A DNA stretch of 37,090 bases from Lysobacterales bacterium (GCA_003819815.1 RPQJ01000025.1:1-37090); one strand, 5' to 3'; positions 18,618-26,910 are shown, numbered from the stretch's first letter. Translations and numbers: made by a program. Notes: a model not told the origin generated them from the letters alone.

Positions 18618-20039
18618 ATGGACCACCCCGCGCCCCCCTACGACGAGATGTACACCGCCGATGGCCAGGTGCGGCCGCACTACGCCGTGTACTCCGACTG
18701 GCTGCTGCGGCAGCCCGACGACGCGCTGCGCCAGAAGCGCGTCGAGGCCGACAGCCTGTTCCACCGCGTCGGCATCACCTTCGCGGTCTATGGCGAGCAG
18801 GAAGGCAGCGAGCGGCTGATCCCGTTCGACATCGTGCCCAGGGTCCTGTCGGCTGCCGAATGGAGCAAGCTCGCGGATGGACTGCGCCAGCGCGTGCGCG
18901 CGCTGAACGCATTCATCGGCGACATCTACCACGGGCAGGAGATTCTCAAGGCCGGCCTGCTGCTGCCCGAGCAGGTGTTCTGCAACCCGCAGTACCGCCC
19001 GGAAATGCACGGCATGGACGTGCCGGGCGGCATCTACGCACATATCGCGGGCATCGACGTCGTGCGCGCGGGCCCCGGCGAGTTCTTCGTGCTCGAGGAC
19101 AACCTCCGCGTGCCCTCCGGCGTGTCGTACATGCTCGAGGACCGCAAGATGATGATGCGGCTCTTCCCCGAGCTCTTCTCGCTGAACCGCGTCGCGCCCG
19201 TCGAGCACTATCCGGACCAGCTGTTCCAGAACCTCGTGAGCGTCGCGCCGCTCGGCGTCGCGGAGCCCGTCGTCGTCGTGCTGACGCCCGGCGCGAGCAA
19301 CAGCGCGTACTTCGAGCACGCCTTCCTCGCGCAGCAGATGGGCGTCGAGCTCGTCGAGGGCCAGGACCTCTTCGTGCGCGACGGTTTCGTCTACATGCGC
19401 ACGACGCAGGGCCCGCGGCGGGTGGACGTCGTCTACCGCCGCATCGACGACGACTTCCTCGACCCGCTCGTGTTCCGTCCGGACTCGGTGCTCGGCGTGC
19501 CGGGACTCATGGCCGCCTACCGCGCGGGACGCGTGACCGTCGCGAACGCGATCGGGACGGGCATCGCCGACGACAAGTCGATCTACCCGTGCGTACCCGA
19601 CATGATCCGCTTCTACCTGGGAGAGGAGCCGTTGCTCGCGAACGTGCCGACCCGGATTCTGCGCAGGCCGGACGATCTCGCCTACACGCTCGCGCACCTC
19701 GACGAACTCGTCGTGAAGGAGGTCCACGGCTCGGGCGGCTATGGCATGCTGGTCGGACCCGCCGCCTCCGAGGCGGAGCGGGAGGATTTCCGACTCAAGA
19801 TCCTCGCCGCGCCGGAGAACTACATCGCGCAGCCGACGCTCGCGCTCTCCACCTGTCCGACCTTCGTCGAGCAGGGCATCGCGCCTCGCCACATCGACCT
19901 GCGGCCGTTCGTGCTCTCCGGACGCGACATCACGATCGTGCCGGGCGGCCTCACGCGCGTCGCGCTGCGCGCAGGCTCGCTCGTCGTGAACTCCTCGCAG
20001 GGAGGCGGCACCAAGGACACCTGGGTGCTGGAGGGCTGA
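18618..20039 (+). CDS. Circularly permuted type 2 ATP-grasp protein (Anbu operon)
   Basis: A 473-residue member of the circularly permuted ATP-grasp family (DUF404/DUF407 type), predicted from comparative genomics to be a peptide or amide ligase. Visible segments are FVLEDNLRVPSGVSYMLEDR (about 157-176), MGVELVEGQDLFVRDG, VDVVYRRIDDDFLDP, IADDKSIYPCVPDMIRFYLGEEPLL, LVVKEVHGSGGYGMLVGP (nucleotide-binding Gly loop, 364-381) and HIDLRPFVLSG. The ATG at 18618 is preceded by GGAAGG at seven bases. The 144-base gap before it is GC-rich and holds only a weak CATGAT -10-like hexamer near 18585. It opens the four-gene Anbu operon; its stop overlaps the alpha-E gene (TGATG). Confidence 0.93.
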   Translation: MDHPAPPYDEMYTADGQVRPHYAVYSDWLLRQPDDALRQKRVEADSLFHRVGITFAVYGEQEGSERLIPFDIVPRVLSAAEWSKLADGLRQRVRALNAFIGDIYHGQEILKAGLLLPEQVFCNPQYRPEMHGMDVPGGIYAHIAGIDVVRAGPGEFFVLEDNLRVPSGVSYMLEDRKMMMRLFPELFSLNRVAPVEHYPDQLFQNLVSVAPLGVAEPVVVVLTPGASNSAYFEHAFLAQQMGVELVEGQDLFVRDGFVYMRTTQGPRRVDVVYRRIDDDFLDPLVFRPDSVLGVPGLMAAYRAGRVTVANAIGTGIADDKSIYPCVPDMIRFYLGEEPLLANVPTRILRRPDDLAYTLAHLDELVVKEVHGSGGYGMLVGPAASEAEREDFRLKILAAPENYIAQPTLALSTCPTFVEQGIAPRHIDLRPFVLSGRDITIVPGGLTRVALRAGSLVVNSSQGGGTKDTWVLEG

Positions 20040-20983
20040 TGCTGAGCCGCACCGCGGACCACGTCTACTGGCTCGGGCGTTACGCGGAGCGCGCCGAGAA
20101 CCTCGCGCGCACGCTGGACGTGCAGTACCGCCTTTCGCTGCTGCCGCGCGCGGTGCGCACGGACGGCGCGGGGTGGGGCCTGATGCTGAGGACGCTCGGG
20201 CTCGAATCCGCCTACCGCGAGCGCTATTCGGACCTCGAACTGCACAAGGTCGTCGACTTCCTGGCCTTCGACCTCGGCAATCCCTCGAGCATCCTGAGCT
20301 GCCTGCGCGCGGCGCGCGAGAACGCCCGCGCGGTGCGCGGGTCGATCTCGTCCGAGATGTGGGAGACGTTCAACTCGACCTGGCTCGAGGCCCGCTCGCA
20401 GGCACCGACGCGCTTCACGGCGCTCAACATCGCCGAGTTCATCGACTGGGTGCGCTTCCGCGCCCACCTCGCCCGCGGCGTCGTTCTGGGGTCGATGCTG
20501 CGGGACGAGGGCTACCACTTCATGCAGATCGGCACCTTCCTCGAGCGCGCGGACGGCGTGGCACGGCTGCTGCTCGTGCGCCTCGCGTGCGAGGCCGGCG
20601 GCGCGGACGGCCGTCCGGCGGAGCACGACTACTACCCGTGGAGCGTGCTGCTGCGCGGCCTGTCCGCATTCGAGATCTTCCGCCGCGTGACGCGCGGCGC
20701 GGTGACGCCGGACCACGTCGTCGAGTTCATCGTCTTCCGCACCGACGTGCCGCGCTCGATCTACCGCTCCGCGGACCTCGTCTACGAGAACCTCCGCGCG
20801 GTCGCGAACGCCCAGTCCGGCGAGACCGAGCGCCGCGCGGGCCGGCTTCACGCGGAACTCCGGTTCGGCGCGCTCGACAACCTCGCCACCCAGGGCATCG
20901 AGCCGTTCCTTGCCGGGCTGCTGGTGAGGACTGCAGATCTCAACGACCGGATCGGCCGCGACTTCCTCGGGCGCGTGGCCTGA
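20039..20983 (+). CDS. Alpha-E domain protein (DUF403)
   Basis: A 314-residue all-helical protein of the alpha-E/DUF403 family. It starts MLSRTADHVYWLGRYAERAENLARTLDV, the family signature, and continues with ENARAVRGSISSEMWETFNSTW (about 100-121), EGYHFMQIGTFLERADGVARLL and DVPRSIYRSADLVYENL. No catalytic motif is known; the family is inferred to be a partner or scaffold of the ATP-grasp enzyme, since the two are nearly always adjacent or fused. The ATG shares one base with the ATP-grasp stop (TGATG), so coupling is likely, and the transglutaminase-like gene starts 15 bases further on. Confidence 0.93.
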   Translation: MLSRTADHVYWLGRYAERAENLARTLDVQYRLSLLPRAVRTDGAGWGLMLRTLGLESAYRERYSDLELHKVVDFLAFDLGNPSSILSCLRAARENARAVRGSISSEMWETFNSTWLEARSQAPTRFTALNIAEFIDWVRFRAHLARGVVLGSMLRDEGYHFMQIGTFLERADGVARLLLVRLACEAGGADGRPAEHDYYPWSVLLRGLSAFEIFRRVTRGAVTPDHVVEFIVFRTDVPRSIYRSADLVYENLRAVANAQSGETERRAGRLHAELRFGALDNLATQGIEPFLAGLLVRTADLNDRIGRDFLGRVA

Positions 20984-20998
20984 CACGGGAACCAGCGC

Positions 20999-21811
20999 AT
21001 GCACCTGCACATACGTCACGAGACCCGATACGTCTACGAGGAGCCCGTGAGCTACAGCATCCAGGCGCTGAAGCTCACGCCCCGCACCGACGCGGGCCAA
21101 CGCGTGCTCAACTGGAGGGTCGCCGCTCCCGGCGAGCGGCTCGAGCAGGTCGATCCCTACGGCAACCTGACCCACTTCGTGACGCTCGAGTCGCCGCATC
21201 GCGAACTGCGCATCGTCGTCGAAGGCACGGCCGACATCGGTCTCGGCGACGCGCCGACGGAGCCGGGAGGCCCCGCACTGCCCGCGCTCGCGTACCTCGC
21301 GAGCACCCGCCTCACCCGCCCGGACGCGACGCTGCGCGAGTTCGCCCGCCGGCATCTCGGCCGTCATCCACCGTCGCGGGCGACGCTGATGGACCTCGTG
21401 GCGGGTGTCCGATCGGCCGTCGCGTACGAGCCCGGCATCACGAACGTGACGCATACCGCGGCCGAGGCCGTGGATCTCGGCGTGGGCGTGTGTCAGGATC
21501 AGGCGCACGTGTTCGTCGCCTGCTGTCGCGCTGCGGGCGTGCCCGCGCGCTACGTGAGCGGCTACTTCCACGGCGGAGACGAGGGCGAGGTCGCGAGCCA
21601 CGCCTGGGCGGACGCGTGGCTGGGCGACGGGACGGGATGGCTGAGCCTCGACGTCACTCACGGCGAGGTGGCCGGGTCGCGTCATTGCCGGCTCGCCGTG
21701 GGGCGCGACTACCTCGATGCCGCGCCGGTGCGCGGCGTGCGGCGAGGCGGCGGCGAGGAGACGATGACTGTGACTGTTTCGGTTTCGGGCGGCCAGGGCC
21801 AGCAACAATGA
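20999..21811 (+). CDS. Transglutaminase-like cysteine peptidase (Anbu operon)
   Basis: A 270-residue bacterial transglutaminase-like protein. An N-terminal beta domain (MHLHIRHETRYVYEEPVSYSIQALKLTPR) precedes the papain-like core. The triad is visible: Cys in GVGVCQDQAHVFVACCRAAGVPARYVSGY (C165), His in SHAWADAWL (H201) and Asp in WLSLDVTHG (D218). This group is expected to hydrolyse or transfer peptide or isopeptide bonds, which complements an ATP-grasp ligase. The C-terminal 25 residues are Gly/Ser/Gln-rich. There is no signal peptide, so it is cytosolic. Its stop is overlapped by the ATG of the Anbu peptidase (ATGA). Confidence 0.93.
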   Translation: MHLHIRHETRYVYEEPVSYSIQALKLTPRTDAGQRVLNWRVAAPGERLEQVDPYGNLTHFVTLESPHRELRIVVEGTADIGLGDAPTEPGGPALPALAYLASTRLTRPDATLREFARRHLGRHPPSRATLMDLVAGVRSAVAYEPGITNVTHTAAEAVDLGVGVCQDQAHVFVACCRAAGVPARYVSGYFHGGDEGEVASHAWADAWLGDGTGWLSLDVTHGEVAGSRHCRLAVGRDYLDAAPVRGVRRGGGEETMTVTVSVSGGQGQQQ

Positions 21812-22551
21812 CGTACTGCGTGTCGATGCTGCTCGACTCGGGGCTCGTATTCCTGGCGGACTCGCGCACCAACGCCGGCGTCGACCAGATCAACACGTTC
21901 CGCAAGACGACGGTCTACGAGCGCCCGGGCGACCGCGTCATCGTGATGCTCACGGCCGGCAACCTGGCGATCACCCAGGGCGTGCTGAACCTCCTTGCGG
22001 AGAAACTCGCCTCTCACGACCCGCACACGGTCAACCTCGCCAACTGCGCGAACCTCTTCGAGGGCGCCCGCTGCGTGGGCGAGGCGGTGCGCGAGATGCA
22101 CACGCGCGACGGCGAGGCGATGCGCGCCCAGGGAGTCGACTTCAACGCGACGTTCATCGTCGGCGGCCAGATCAGGGGAGAGATTCCGCGGCTGTTCCAG
22201 GTCTATTCCGCGGGCAACTTCGTCGAGGCGACGCCCGACACGACGTACTTCCAGATCGGCGAGTCGAAGTACGGCAAGCCCATCATCGACCGCGTGACCC
22301 GCCGCAGCATGGCGCTCTCGGAAGCGGCGAAGTGCGCGCTGATCTCCATGGATTCGACGATCCGCTCGAACCTCACCGTCGGCCTGCCGCTCGACCTCGT
22401 CATCGTGCGGCGCGACGAGTACAAGGTCGCGAGCCACGTCGACATCGGCCCGGACAACAAGTACTTCCAGATGATCCGCGAGGCCTGGGGCGAGGCGCTC
22501 CGCGAAGCCTTCAGCGAGCTGCCGAACCCCGACTGGCTCGCCGTCCGCTAG
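21808..22551 (+). CDS. Anbu proteasome-like peptidase
   Basis: A 247-residue member of Anbu, the bacterial ancestral beta-subunit related to HslV and 20S proteasome beta-subunits. After removal of the initiator Met the N-terminus is TYCVSMLLDSGLVFLADSR. This gives the nucleophile T1, the conserved D17 in LADSRTNAGVDQI, and a Lys about 15 residues on (K32 in TFRKT), the pattern of an active Ntn-hydrolase. Also seen are IVMLTAGNLAITQ, FIVGGQIRGE and VGLPLDLVIVRRDEY. Family members form open rings or spirals; the natural substrate is unknown. It closes the operon ATP-grasp/alpha-E/transglutaminase/Anbu, a conserved set proposed to make and cleave a peptide modification. Confidence 0.94.
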   Translation: MTYCVSMLLDSGLVFLADSRTNAGVDQINTFRKTTVYERPGDRVIVMLTAGNLAITQGVLNLLAEKLASHDPHTVNLANCANLFEGARCVGEAVREMHTRDGEAMRAQGVDFNATFIVGGQIRGEIPRLFQVYSAGNFVEATPDTTYFQIGESKYGKPIIDRVTRRSMALSEAAKCALISMDSTIRSNLTVGLPLDLVIVRRDEYKVASHVDIGPDNKYFQMIREAWGEALREAFSELPNPDWLAVR

Positions 22552-22739
22552 GCTTCTTCCGCGAGCCGGCGGGCCCCACGCGCCAGGCGCGCCACGAACC
22601 GGCTCACGGTCGAGCAGTCCTCGCACCATGGCTTCCGCGAGCGCGGCGAGTCGTCCCACCAGACCGAGAGACCGGCCGCCTGGAAGGCATCGGCGTAGCG
22701 GCGCGCCGCTTCCGGGACTCGCCGCGCCCGCGGGGTATC
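22548..22739 (-). pseudogene. Possible antisense coding remnant, about 64 codons
   Basis: On the minus strand a frame runs from about 22739 to the TAG at 22548-22550 with a strong G/C third-position bias and a protein-like composition, for example AARRYADAFQAAGLSVWWDD and PWCEDCSTVSRFVARLARGA. The frame is open up to a stop at 22797-22799, but no ATG or TTG and no upstream GTG occurs before the domain-like part; the only GTG (22607) leaves 19 residues. I read it as a decayed or 5'-truncated gene and do not recognise the family. The AGLSVWWD pattern is reminiscent of TIR-type folds, but the rest does not follow that family. Confidence 0.3.
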
Positions 22740-22741
22740 AT
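22736..22741 (+). promoter_or_regulatory. Possible -10 box of the DUF2905 gene
   Basis: TATCAT in the context GGTATCATGG ends seven bases before the ATG at 22749. No -35 hexamer is obvious. If functional, the mRNA would begin at the start codon. Confidence 0.35.
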
Positions 22742-22748
22742 GGAACCC

Positions 22749-22949
22749 ATGAACCGCCTCCTCGTCGGCCTCGGGCTCCTGATCGCCGTCGTCGGGCTAC
22801 TGTGGCCCTGGTTCTCGAAGCTTCCGCTCGGGCGGCTGCCCGGCGATATCGTGGTCGACCGGCCGGGTTTCCGGTTCTTTGCGCCCTTCACGACGATGAT
22901 CATCGTGAGCGTGGTCGTGAGCCTGCTGCTCTGGCTGTTCCGACGCTGA
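22749..22949 (+). CDS. DUF2905 small membrane protein
   Basis: A 66-residue protein with two transmembrane helices, LLVGLGLLIAVVGLLWPWF (about 4-22) and TTMIIVSVVVSLLLWLF (about 47-63), joined by the family loop LPLGRLPGDIVVDRPGFRFFAPF. LGRLPGDI is the DUF2905 signature. It is probably an inner-membrane protein; function unknown. I chose the ATG at 22749 because it gives the family N-terminus and has a TATCAT seven bases upstream; the ATG at 22740 (MEPMNRLL) lies inside that hexamer. The upstream gap 22552-22748 holds only the antisense remnant described separately. Confidence 0.85.
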   Translation: MNRLLVGLGLLIAVVGLLWPWFSKLPLGRLPGDIVVDRPGFRFFAPFTTMIIVSVVVSLLLWLFRR

Positions 22950-23052
22950 ACCCCGCCAGGGCCGACCCGGGGATTCCATCTGTAAAAGCCGGCATGCGCT
23001 TCCGGGCGCGCCCGCTATCATTCGCGCGTTTGTCCACGCCGCGGGATCCTGC

Positions 23053-24375
23053 ATGCCCCTGCTCCGTCTGCTCGCCGTGCTCGCGCTCCTGCTCTCGTCG
23101 ATTGCCGTCCGCGCCGCGCCGGACCCGTCCTCGGACGAGTTCTGGTACGGCACCGCGGCCGACGGGTCGCCGGTCGTGCGGCTCTATTACTTCTACTCGC
23201 CGACCTGCCCGCACTGCCAGGTTGCAGCGCCGTTCCTCGAGGCATACGCCGCGAAGTCCCCGTGGCTCGAGCTGCAGAAGTTCGCGGTCAAGGACAACCG
23301 CAAGAACGCCCGCTTCTACTACGAGACCGCGCTGTCGCTCGGCACGCAGGCGCTCTCGGTGCCGGGCTTCATCTTCTGCCGGCAGGTGCTGATCGGGTTC
23401 GACACGGCCGAGACGACCGGCGCCGAACTCACGGCGGCGCTCGAGCGCTGCCGGGACGAGCGGCTCGCGAACCCCACGCCGGCGGCCGTCGCGCCGGCGG
23501 CTGCGGCATCGGGCCCCGGCGCGCCGGGCGCTTCCGGGGAGCAGGTCGGCACGACCGTCAACCTTCCGTTCTTCGGCCAGGTCGACGCGGCGGCGCTGTC
23601 GCTGCCGATCCTGACCGTCGTGCTCGCGGGCATGGACGCATTCAACCCCTGCGCGTTCTTCGTGCTGCTGTTCCTCCTGAGCCTGCTCGTGCACGCCCGG
23701 AGCCGCGCGCGCATGGCGATTATCGGCGGCACGTTCGTGCTGTTCTCGGGGCTCGTGTACTTCGTCTTCATGGCGGCGTGGCTCAACGTGTTCCTGATCG
23801 CCGGGGAGCTCCGCATCATCACCGTGATCGCGGCGCTGCTCGCCCTCACGGTTGCCGCGCTCAACATCAAGGACTACTTCTGGTTCAAGGCCGGACCGAG
23901 CCTCTCGATCCCGGAGTCCGCGAAGCCGGGCCTGTACAAGCGCATGCGCGAGATCGTGACGTCGGGCAGCCTCGGGCCCATGCTCGCGAGCACGGTGCTG
24001 CTCGCGATCGTCGCGAACTCGTACGAGCTCCTCTGCACGGCCGGGTTCCCGATGGTCTACACGCGCGCACTCACGCTCGCCGGCCTCGAGACCTGGCAGC
24101 ACTACGCGTGGCTGGCCGCCTACAACGTGATCTACGTGCTGCCGCTGCTAGCGATCGTGATCGTGTTCGTGAAGACGATGGGCGCCCGCAAGCTCACGGA
24201 GTCCGAGGGCCGGATCCTGAAGCTGATCTCGGGCTTCATGATGCTCGGCTTCGGCCTGATGCTGCTCGTGGCACCGCAGCTGCTCACGAATCCGTTCGCC
24301 TCGATCGGGGTGCTCGTGGGCGCGGTGGGCTCCGCTCTCCTGCTCGCGAAGGTGGCTGCGCCGCGGCCCGCCTGA
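23053..24375 (+). CDS. Thioredoxin-domain/CcdA-like membrane fusion protein
   Basis: A 440-residue membrane redox protein. A signal sequence (about 1-21) precedes a periplasmic thioredoxin-fold domain with the active site CPHC (C52, C55) and a cis-Pro loop SVPGF (P104). An Ala/Pro linker (about 140-165) leads to a membrane domain with six or seven helices that carries NPCAFF (C200) and LLCTAGFP (C328), the Cys pair expected of CcdA/DsbD-type electron conductors. Known DsbD and ScsB proteins place the thioredoxin domain differently, so the N-terminal Trx-membrane order is notable. It probably passes reducing equivalents across the membrane to or from the CPHC domain. The ATG at 23053 has only a weak GGGA; a TATCAT at 23016-23021 is a possible -10. 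Confidence 0.82.
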   Translation: MPLLRLLAVLALLLSSIAVRAAPDPSSDEFWYGTAADGSPVVRLYYFYSPTCPHCQVAAPFLEAYAAKSPWLELQKFAVKDNRKNARFYYETALSLGTQALSVPGFIFCRQVLIGFDTAETTGAELTAALERCRDERLANPTPAAVAPAAAASGPGAPGASGEQVGTTVNLPFFGQVDAAALSLPILTVVLAGMDAFNPCAFFVLLFLLSLLVHARSRARMAIIGGTFVLFSGLVYFVFMAAWLNVFLIAGELRIITVIAALLALTVAALNIKDYFWFKAGPSLSIPESAKPGLYKRMREIVTSGSLGPMLASTVLLAIVANSYELLCTAGFPMVYTRALTLAGLETWQHYAWLAAYNVIYVLPLLAIVIVFVKTMGARKLTESEGRILKLISGFMMLGFGLMLLVAPQLLTNPFASIGVLVGAVGSALLLAKVAAPRPA

Positions 24376-24402
24376 ACGCTGCACGACGGCGGGATTCCAC
24401 GG

Positions 24403-24408
24403 TATAAG
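24403..24408 (+). promoter_or_regulatory. Possible -10 box of the FAD-linked oxidase gene
   Basis: TATAAG in the context GGTATAAGGG ends five bases before the ATG at 24414. No clear -35 is seen. AAGGG (24406-24410) overlaps it only three bases from the ATG, which is close for a ribosome-binding site, so both a leaderless start and a compressed Shine-Dalgarno site are possible. Confidence 0.35.
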
Positions 24409-24413
24409 GGCCC

Positions 24414-25874
24414 ATGCCCGTCGACGCCGCCACGCGCGCCCCGCCCGGCATGGCCGAAGCCGTCGCCCGCATCCGTCGGGTGCTCGGCCCGTCGGGCTGC
24501 CTCGAGGCGCCAGCGGACGTCGAGCCCTACCTCGTCGACTTCCGCGGGCTCTACCGCGGCGCCACGCCCCTGGTCGCGAGCCCGGCGTCGACGCACGAGG
24601 TATCGCAGGTGCTCGCGATCTGCCACGAGCTCGGCGTCGCCGTCGTGCCCCACGGCGGCAACACCAGTTACTGCGGGGGCGCGACCCCGCACGAGCACGG
24701 CACCGAGATCGTGCTCGCGCTGCGGCGGATGAAGCGGATCCGCGAGGTCGACGCGGCCAACTACTCGCTCGTCGCAGAGGCGGGCTGCCTGCTCGCCGAG
24801 GTGCAGGCGGCCGCGGAGGCCGCGGACCGCTGCTTCCCCCTGTCGCTCGGCTCGGAAGGCAGCTGCCAGATCGGCGGCAACCTATCGACCAACGCCGGCG
24901 GACTCAACGCCCTGCGCTACGGCGTGGCGCGAAATCTCGTGCTCGGCCTCGAGGTCGTGCTCGCGGACGGCCGCGTGATCAACGGACTCTCGAGCCTGCG
25001 CAAGGACAACACGGGCTACGACCTCCGCGACCTGTTCGTGGGCGCGGAAGGAACGCTCGGGATCATCACGGCCGCGAGCCTGGCGCTGCACCCGCGGCCT
25101 CGCACCGTCGAGACGGCGTTCGTCGCGGTGGCGGGGCTCGACGCGGCAGTAGAGCTGCTTTCGCGCCTGCGCACGGTCACCGGCGACTGTGTCACGAGCT
25201 TCGAGTACCTGCCCCGCATCGCCGTGGAGCTCACCGTGCGCCACATTCCGGGCGTGACGGATCCTTTCGACCGGCCGCATCCGGCATACGTCCTCTGCGA
25301 GGCGTCGACCGCGCGTCGGGATCCGGCACTGCGCGGCCTGCTCGAGCAGACGCTCGCCGCTGCGCTCGAGGAGGGGCTCGCGCTCGATGCCATCGTGGCC
25401 GAGTCGCTGGCGCAGCGCGAGTCGCTCTGGCGGCTGCGGGAGTCGGTGCCCGAGGCCCAGAAGGTCGAAGGCGCCAGCATCAAGCACGACGTGTCGGTTC
25501 CGGTCTCATCGCTGCCGGGGTTCGCCGCAGACGCGACGGCGGCGGTGCTCGAGATCGCGCCGCGCGGACGCCTCGTCGCGTACGGCCACGTGGGCGACGG
25601 CAATCTGCACTTCAACGTGAGCGTCCCGGAGGGCGGCTCGGCCGGCGAGTTCCTGGCGAAGGCGCCCGCGATCCACGCGGCCGTCCATGCGATCGTGCGG
25701 CGCCACGGCGGCAGCATCAGCGCCGAGCACGGGATCGGGCGACTCAAGCGCGAGGCACTTGCCGAGCACAAGGCGCTCGTGGACCTCGACGTGATGCGGG
25801 CCATCAAGCATGCACTCGACCCCAAGGGCATCCTGAACCCCGGCAAGCTGCTGCCCCCCGGAGACGCGAAATGA
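24414..25874 (+). CDS. FAD-linked 2-hydroxyacid dehydrogenase (GlcD/D2HGDH-like)
   Basis: A 486-residue VAO-type flavoprotein. The FAD-binding PCMH half includes VVPHGGNTSYCGGATP (about 78-93), SLGSEGSCQIGGNLSTNAGG and DLRDLFVGAEGTLGIIT. The C-terminal substrate half has YGHVGDGNLHFN (about 390-401) and SAEHGIGRLKRE (about 436-447), whose His and Glu bind a metal in D-2-hydroxyglutarate dehydrogenase and related enzymes. Substrate is a D-2-hydroxyacid such as D-2-hydroxyglutarate or D-lactate by family; the sequence does not decide. No iron-sulfur domain is fused. It starts near a -10-like TATAAG, and its stop is overlapped by the next ATG (ATGA). Confidence 0.9.
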   Translation: MPVDAATRAPPGMAEAVARIRRVLGPSGCLEAPADVEPYLVDFRGLYRGATPLVASPASTHEVSQVLAICHELGVAVVPHGGNTSYCGGATPHEHGTEIVLALRRMKRIREVDAANYSLVAEAGCLLAEVQAAAEAADRCFPLSLGSEGSCQIGGNLSTNAGGLNALRYGVARNLVLGLEVVLADGRVINGLSSLRKDNTGYDLRDLFVGAEGTLGIITAASLALHPRPRTVETAFVAVAGLDAAVELLSRLRTVTGDCVTSFEYLPRIAVELTVRHIPGVTDPFDRPHPAYVLCEASTARRDPALRGLLEQTLAAALEEGLALDAIVAESLAQRESLWRLRESVPEAQKVEGASIKHDVSVPVSSLPGFAADATAAVLEIAPRGRLVAYGHVGDGNLHFNVSVPEGGSAGEFLAKAPAIHAAVHAIVRRHGGSISAEHGIGRLKREALAEHKALVDLDVMRAIKHALDPKGILNPGKLLPPGDAK

Positions 25875-26863
25875 GAACTGGCGCCGCATCAGCCGTCGTC
25901 GTCGCCTGCGGCCTGTTGGTCGCCTGCGGGGACGCGCCCCCGCCGCCGTCTCCCGCGAGCGAGCCGGGGCAGCCTGCGGCGCAGGCCGCACCCCTGCCGT
26001 CCCCGCCACCGCCGCAGGCCTCGGCTCGCGAGGCACGCGTCCGCTCGCTCGCGGAGGACCGCAGCGAGATCCGGTACCGCGTCTACGGCAGCGGCGAGCC
26101 GGCTGTCGTCTTCGTGCACGGGTGGTCGTGCGATTCGGGCTACTGGGATGCACAGCTGAACCCGTTCGCGTCCCGGGGCACCGTCGTCACGCTCGATCTC
26201 GCAGGCCACGGCGCCTCCGCCGTGAAGCAGCGCAAGGACTGGTCGATGGCGAACTTCGGAGCCGACGTGGCGGCCGTGGTCGAGGACGCAGGGCTGGAGC
26301 GGGTCATCCTGGTCGGCAGTTCGATGGGCGGCACGGTGGCGCTCGAGGCGGCGCGCCGGCTGCCGGGCCGGGTCGTGGGCGTCGTCGGCGTCGACACCTT
26401 CCGCGACATCGCGACGCCGATGCCTGAGGAGCAGACCCGCCCGATCCTCGAAAGCATGCGCAAGGATTTTGCCAGGGCAACCGGCGAACTGGTCGGCGGC
26501 CGTTTCTTCACGGACCGGTCCGACCCGGTCCTGAAGCGCTGGATCGTCGAGGACATGGCTGCGGCCCCGCCGCGCGTCGCCATCCCGGCGATCGAGGCGT
26601 ATCTCGCCATGGACTATGGCAGCCTGCTCGCGCAGCTCGACGTGCCGGTCCTGGCGATCAACTCGGGAGGCACCCCGACCGACGAGGCAGCGACACGGCG
26701 CCTCGAGCCGCGGTTCCGCGTCATCGAGCTTCCGGACGCCGGGCATTTCCCGATGCTCGAGGATCCGCAGACGTTCAACGCGGTGCTCGCGCGGATCGTC
26801 TCCGAGTGGGCACGTCTCGAGCCCGCGCGCAAGCCCTTGTCCCGGTCCGCTCCCGGCCAGTAG
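25871..26863 (+). CDS. Alpha/beta-hydrolase lipoprotein
   Basis: A 330-residue exported hydrolase. The N-terminus is a lipoprotein signal with lipobox LVACG (C19), followed by a Pro/Ala-rich spacer (about 22-50) and an alpha/beta-hydrolase domain. The oxyanion strand is [15 protein letters not shown] (79-93), the nucleophile elbow is GSSMGG (S151) and the catalytic His is in [12 protein letters not shown] (H292). The acid residue is likely the Asp after strand 7 but is not certain. Substrate is unknown; it may be an ester or lactone. It is coupled by ATGA overlap to the FAD-linked oxidase, so it may act on the same hydroxyacid pathway, but one protein is lipid-anchored and the other looks cytosolic. 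Confidence 0.88.
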   Translation: MRTGAASAVVVACGLLVACGDAPPPPSPASEPGQPAAQAAPLPSPPPPQASAREARVRSLAEDRSEIRYRVYGSGEPAVVFVHGWSCDSGYWDAQLNPFASRGTVVTLDLAGHGASAVKQRKDWSMANFGADVAAVVEDAGLERVILVGSSMGGTVALEAARRLPGRVVGVVGVDTFRDIATPMPEEQTRPILESMRKDFARATGELVGGRFFTDRSDPVLKRWIVEDMAAAPPRVAIPAIEAYLAMDYGSLLAQLDVPVLAINSGGTPTDEAATRRLEPRFRVIELPDAGHFPMLEDPQTFNAVLARIVSEWARLEPARKPLSRSAPGQ

Positions 26864-26910
26864 CATCCCGGCAAGGGGGACTCGCTCCAGACGATTCCCG
26901 GGAGGAATTC

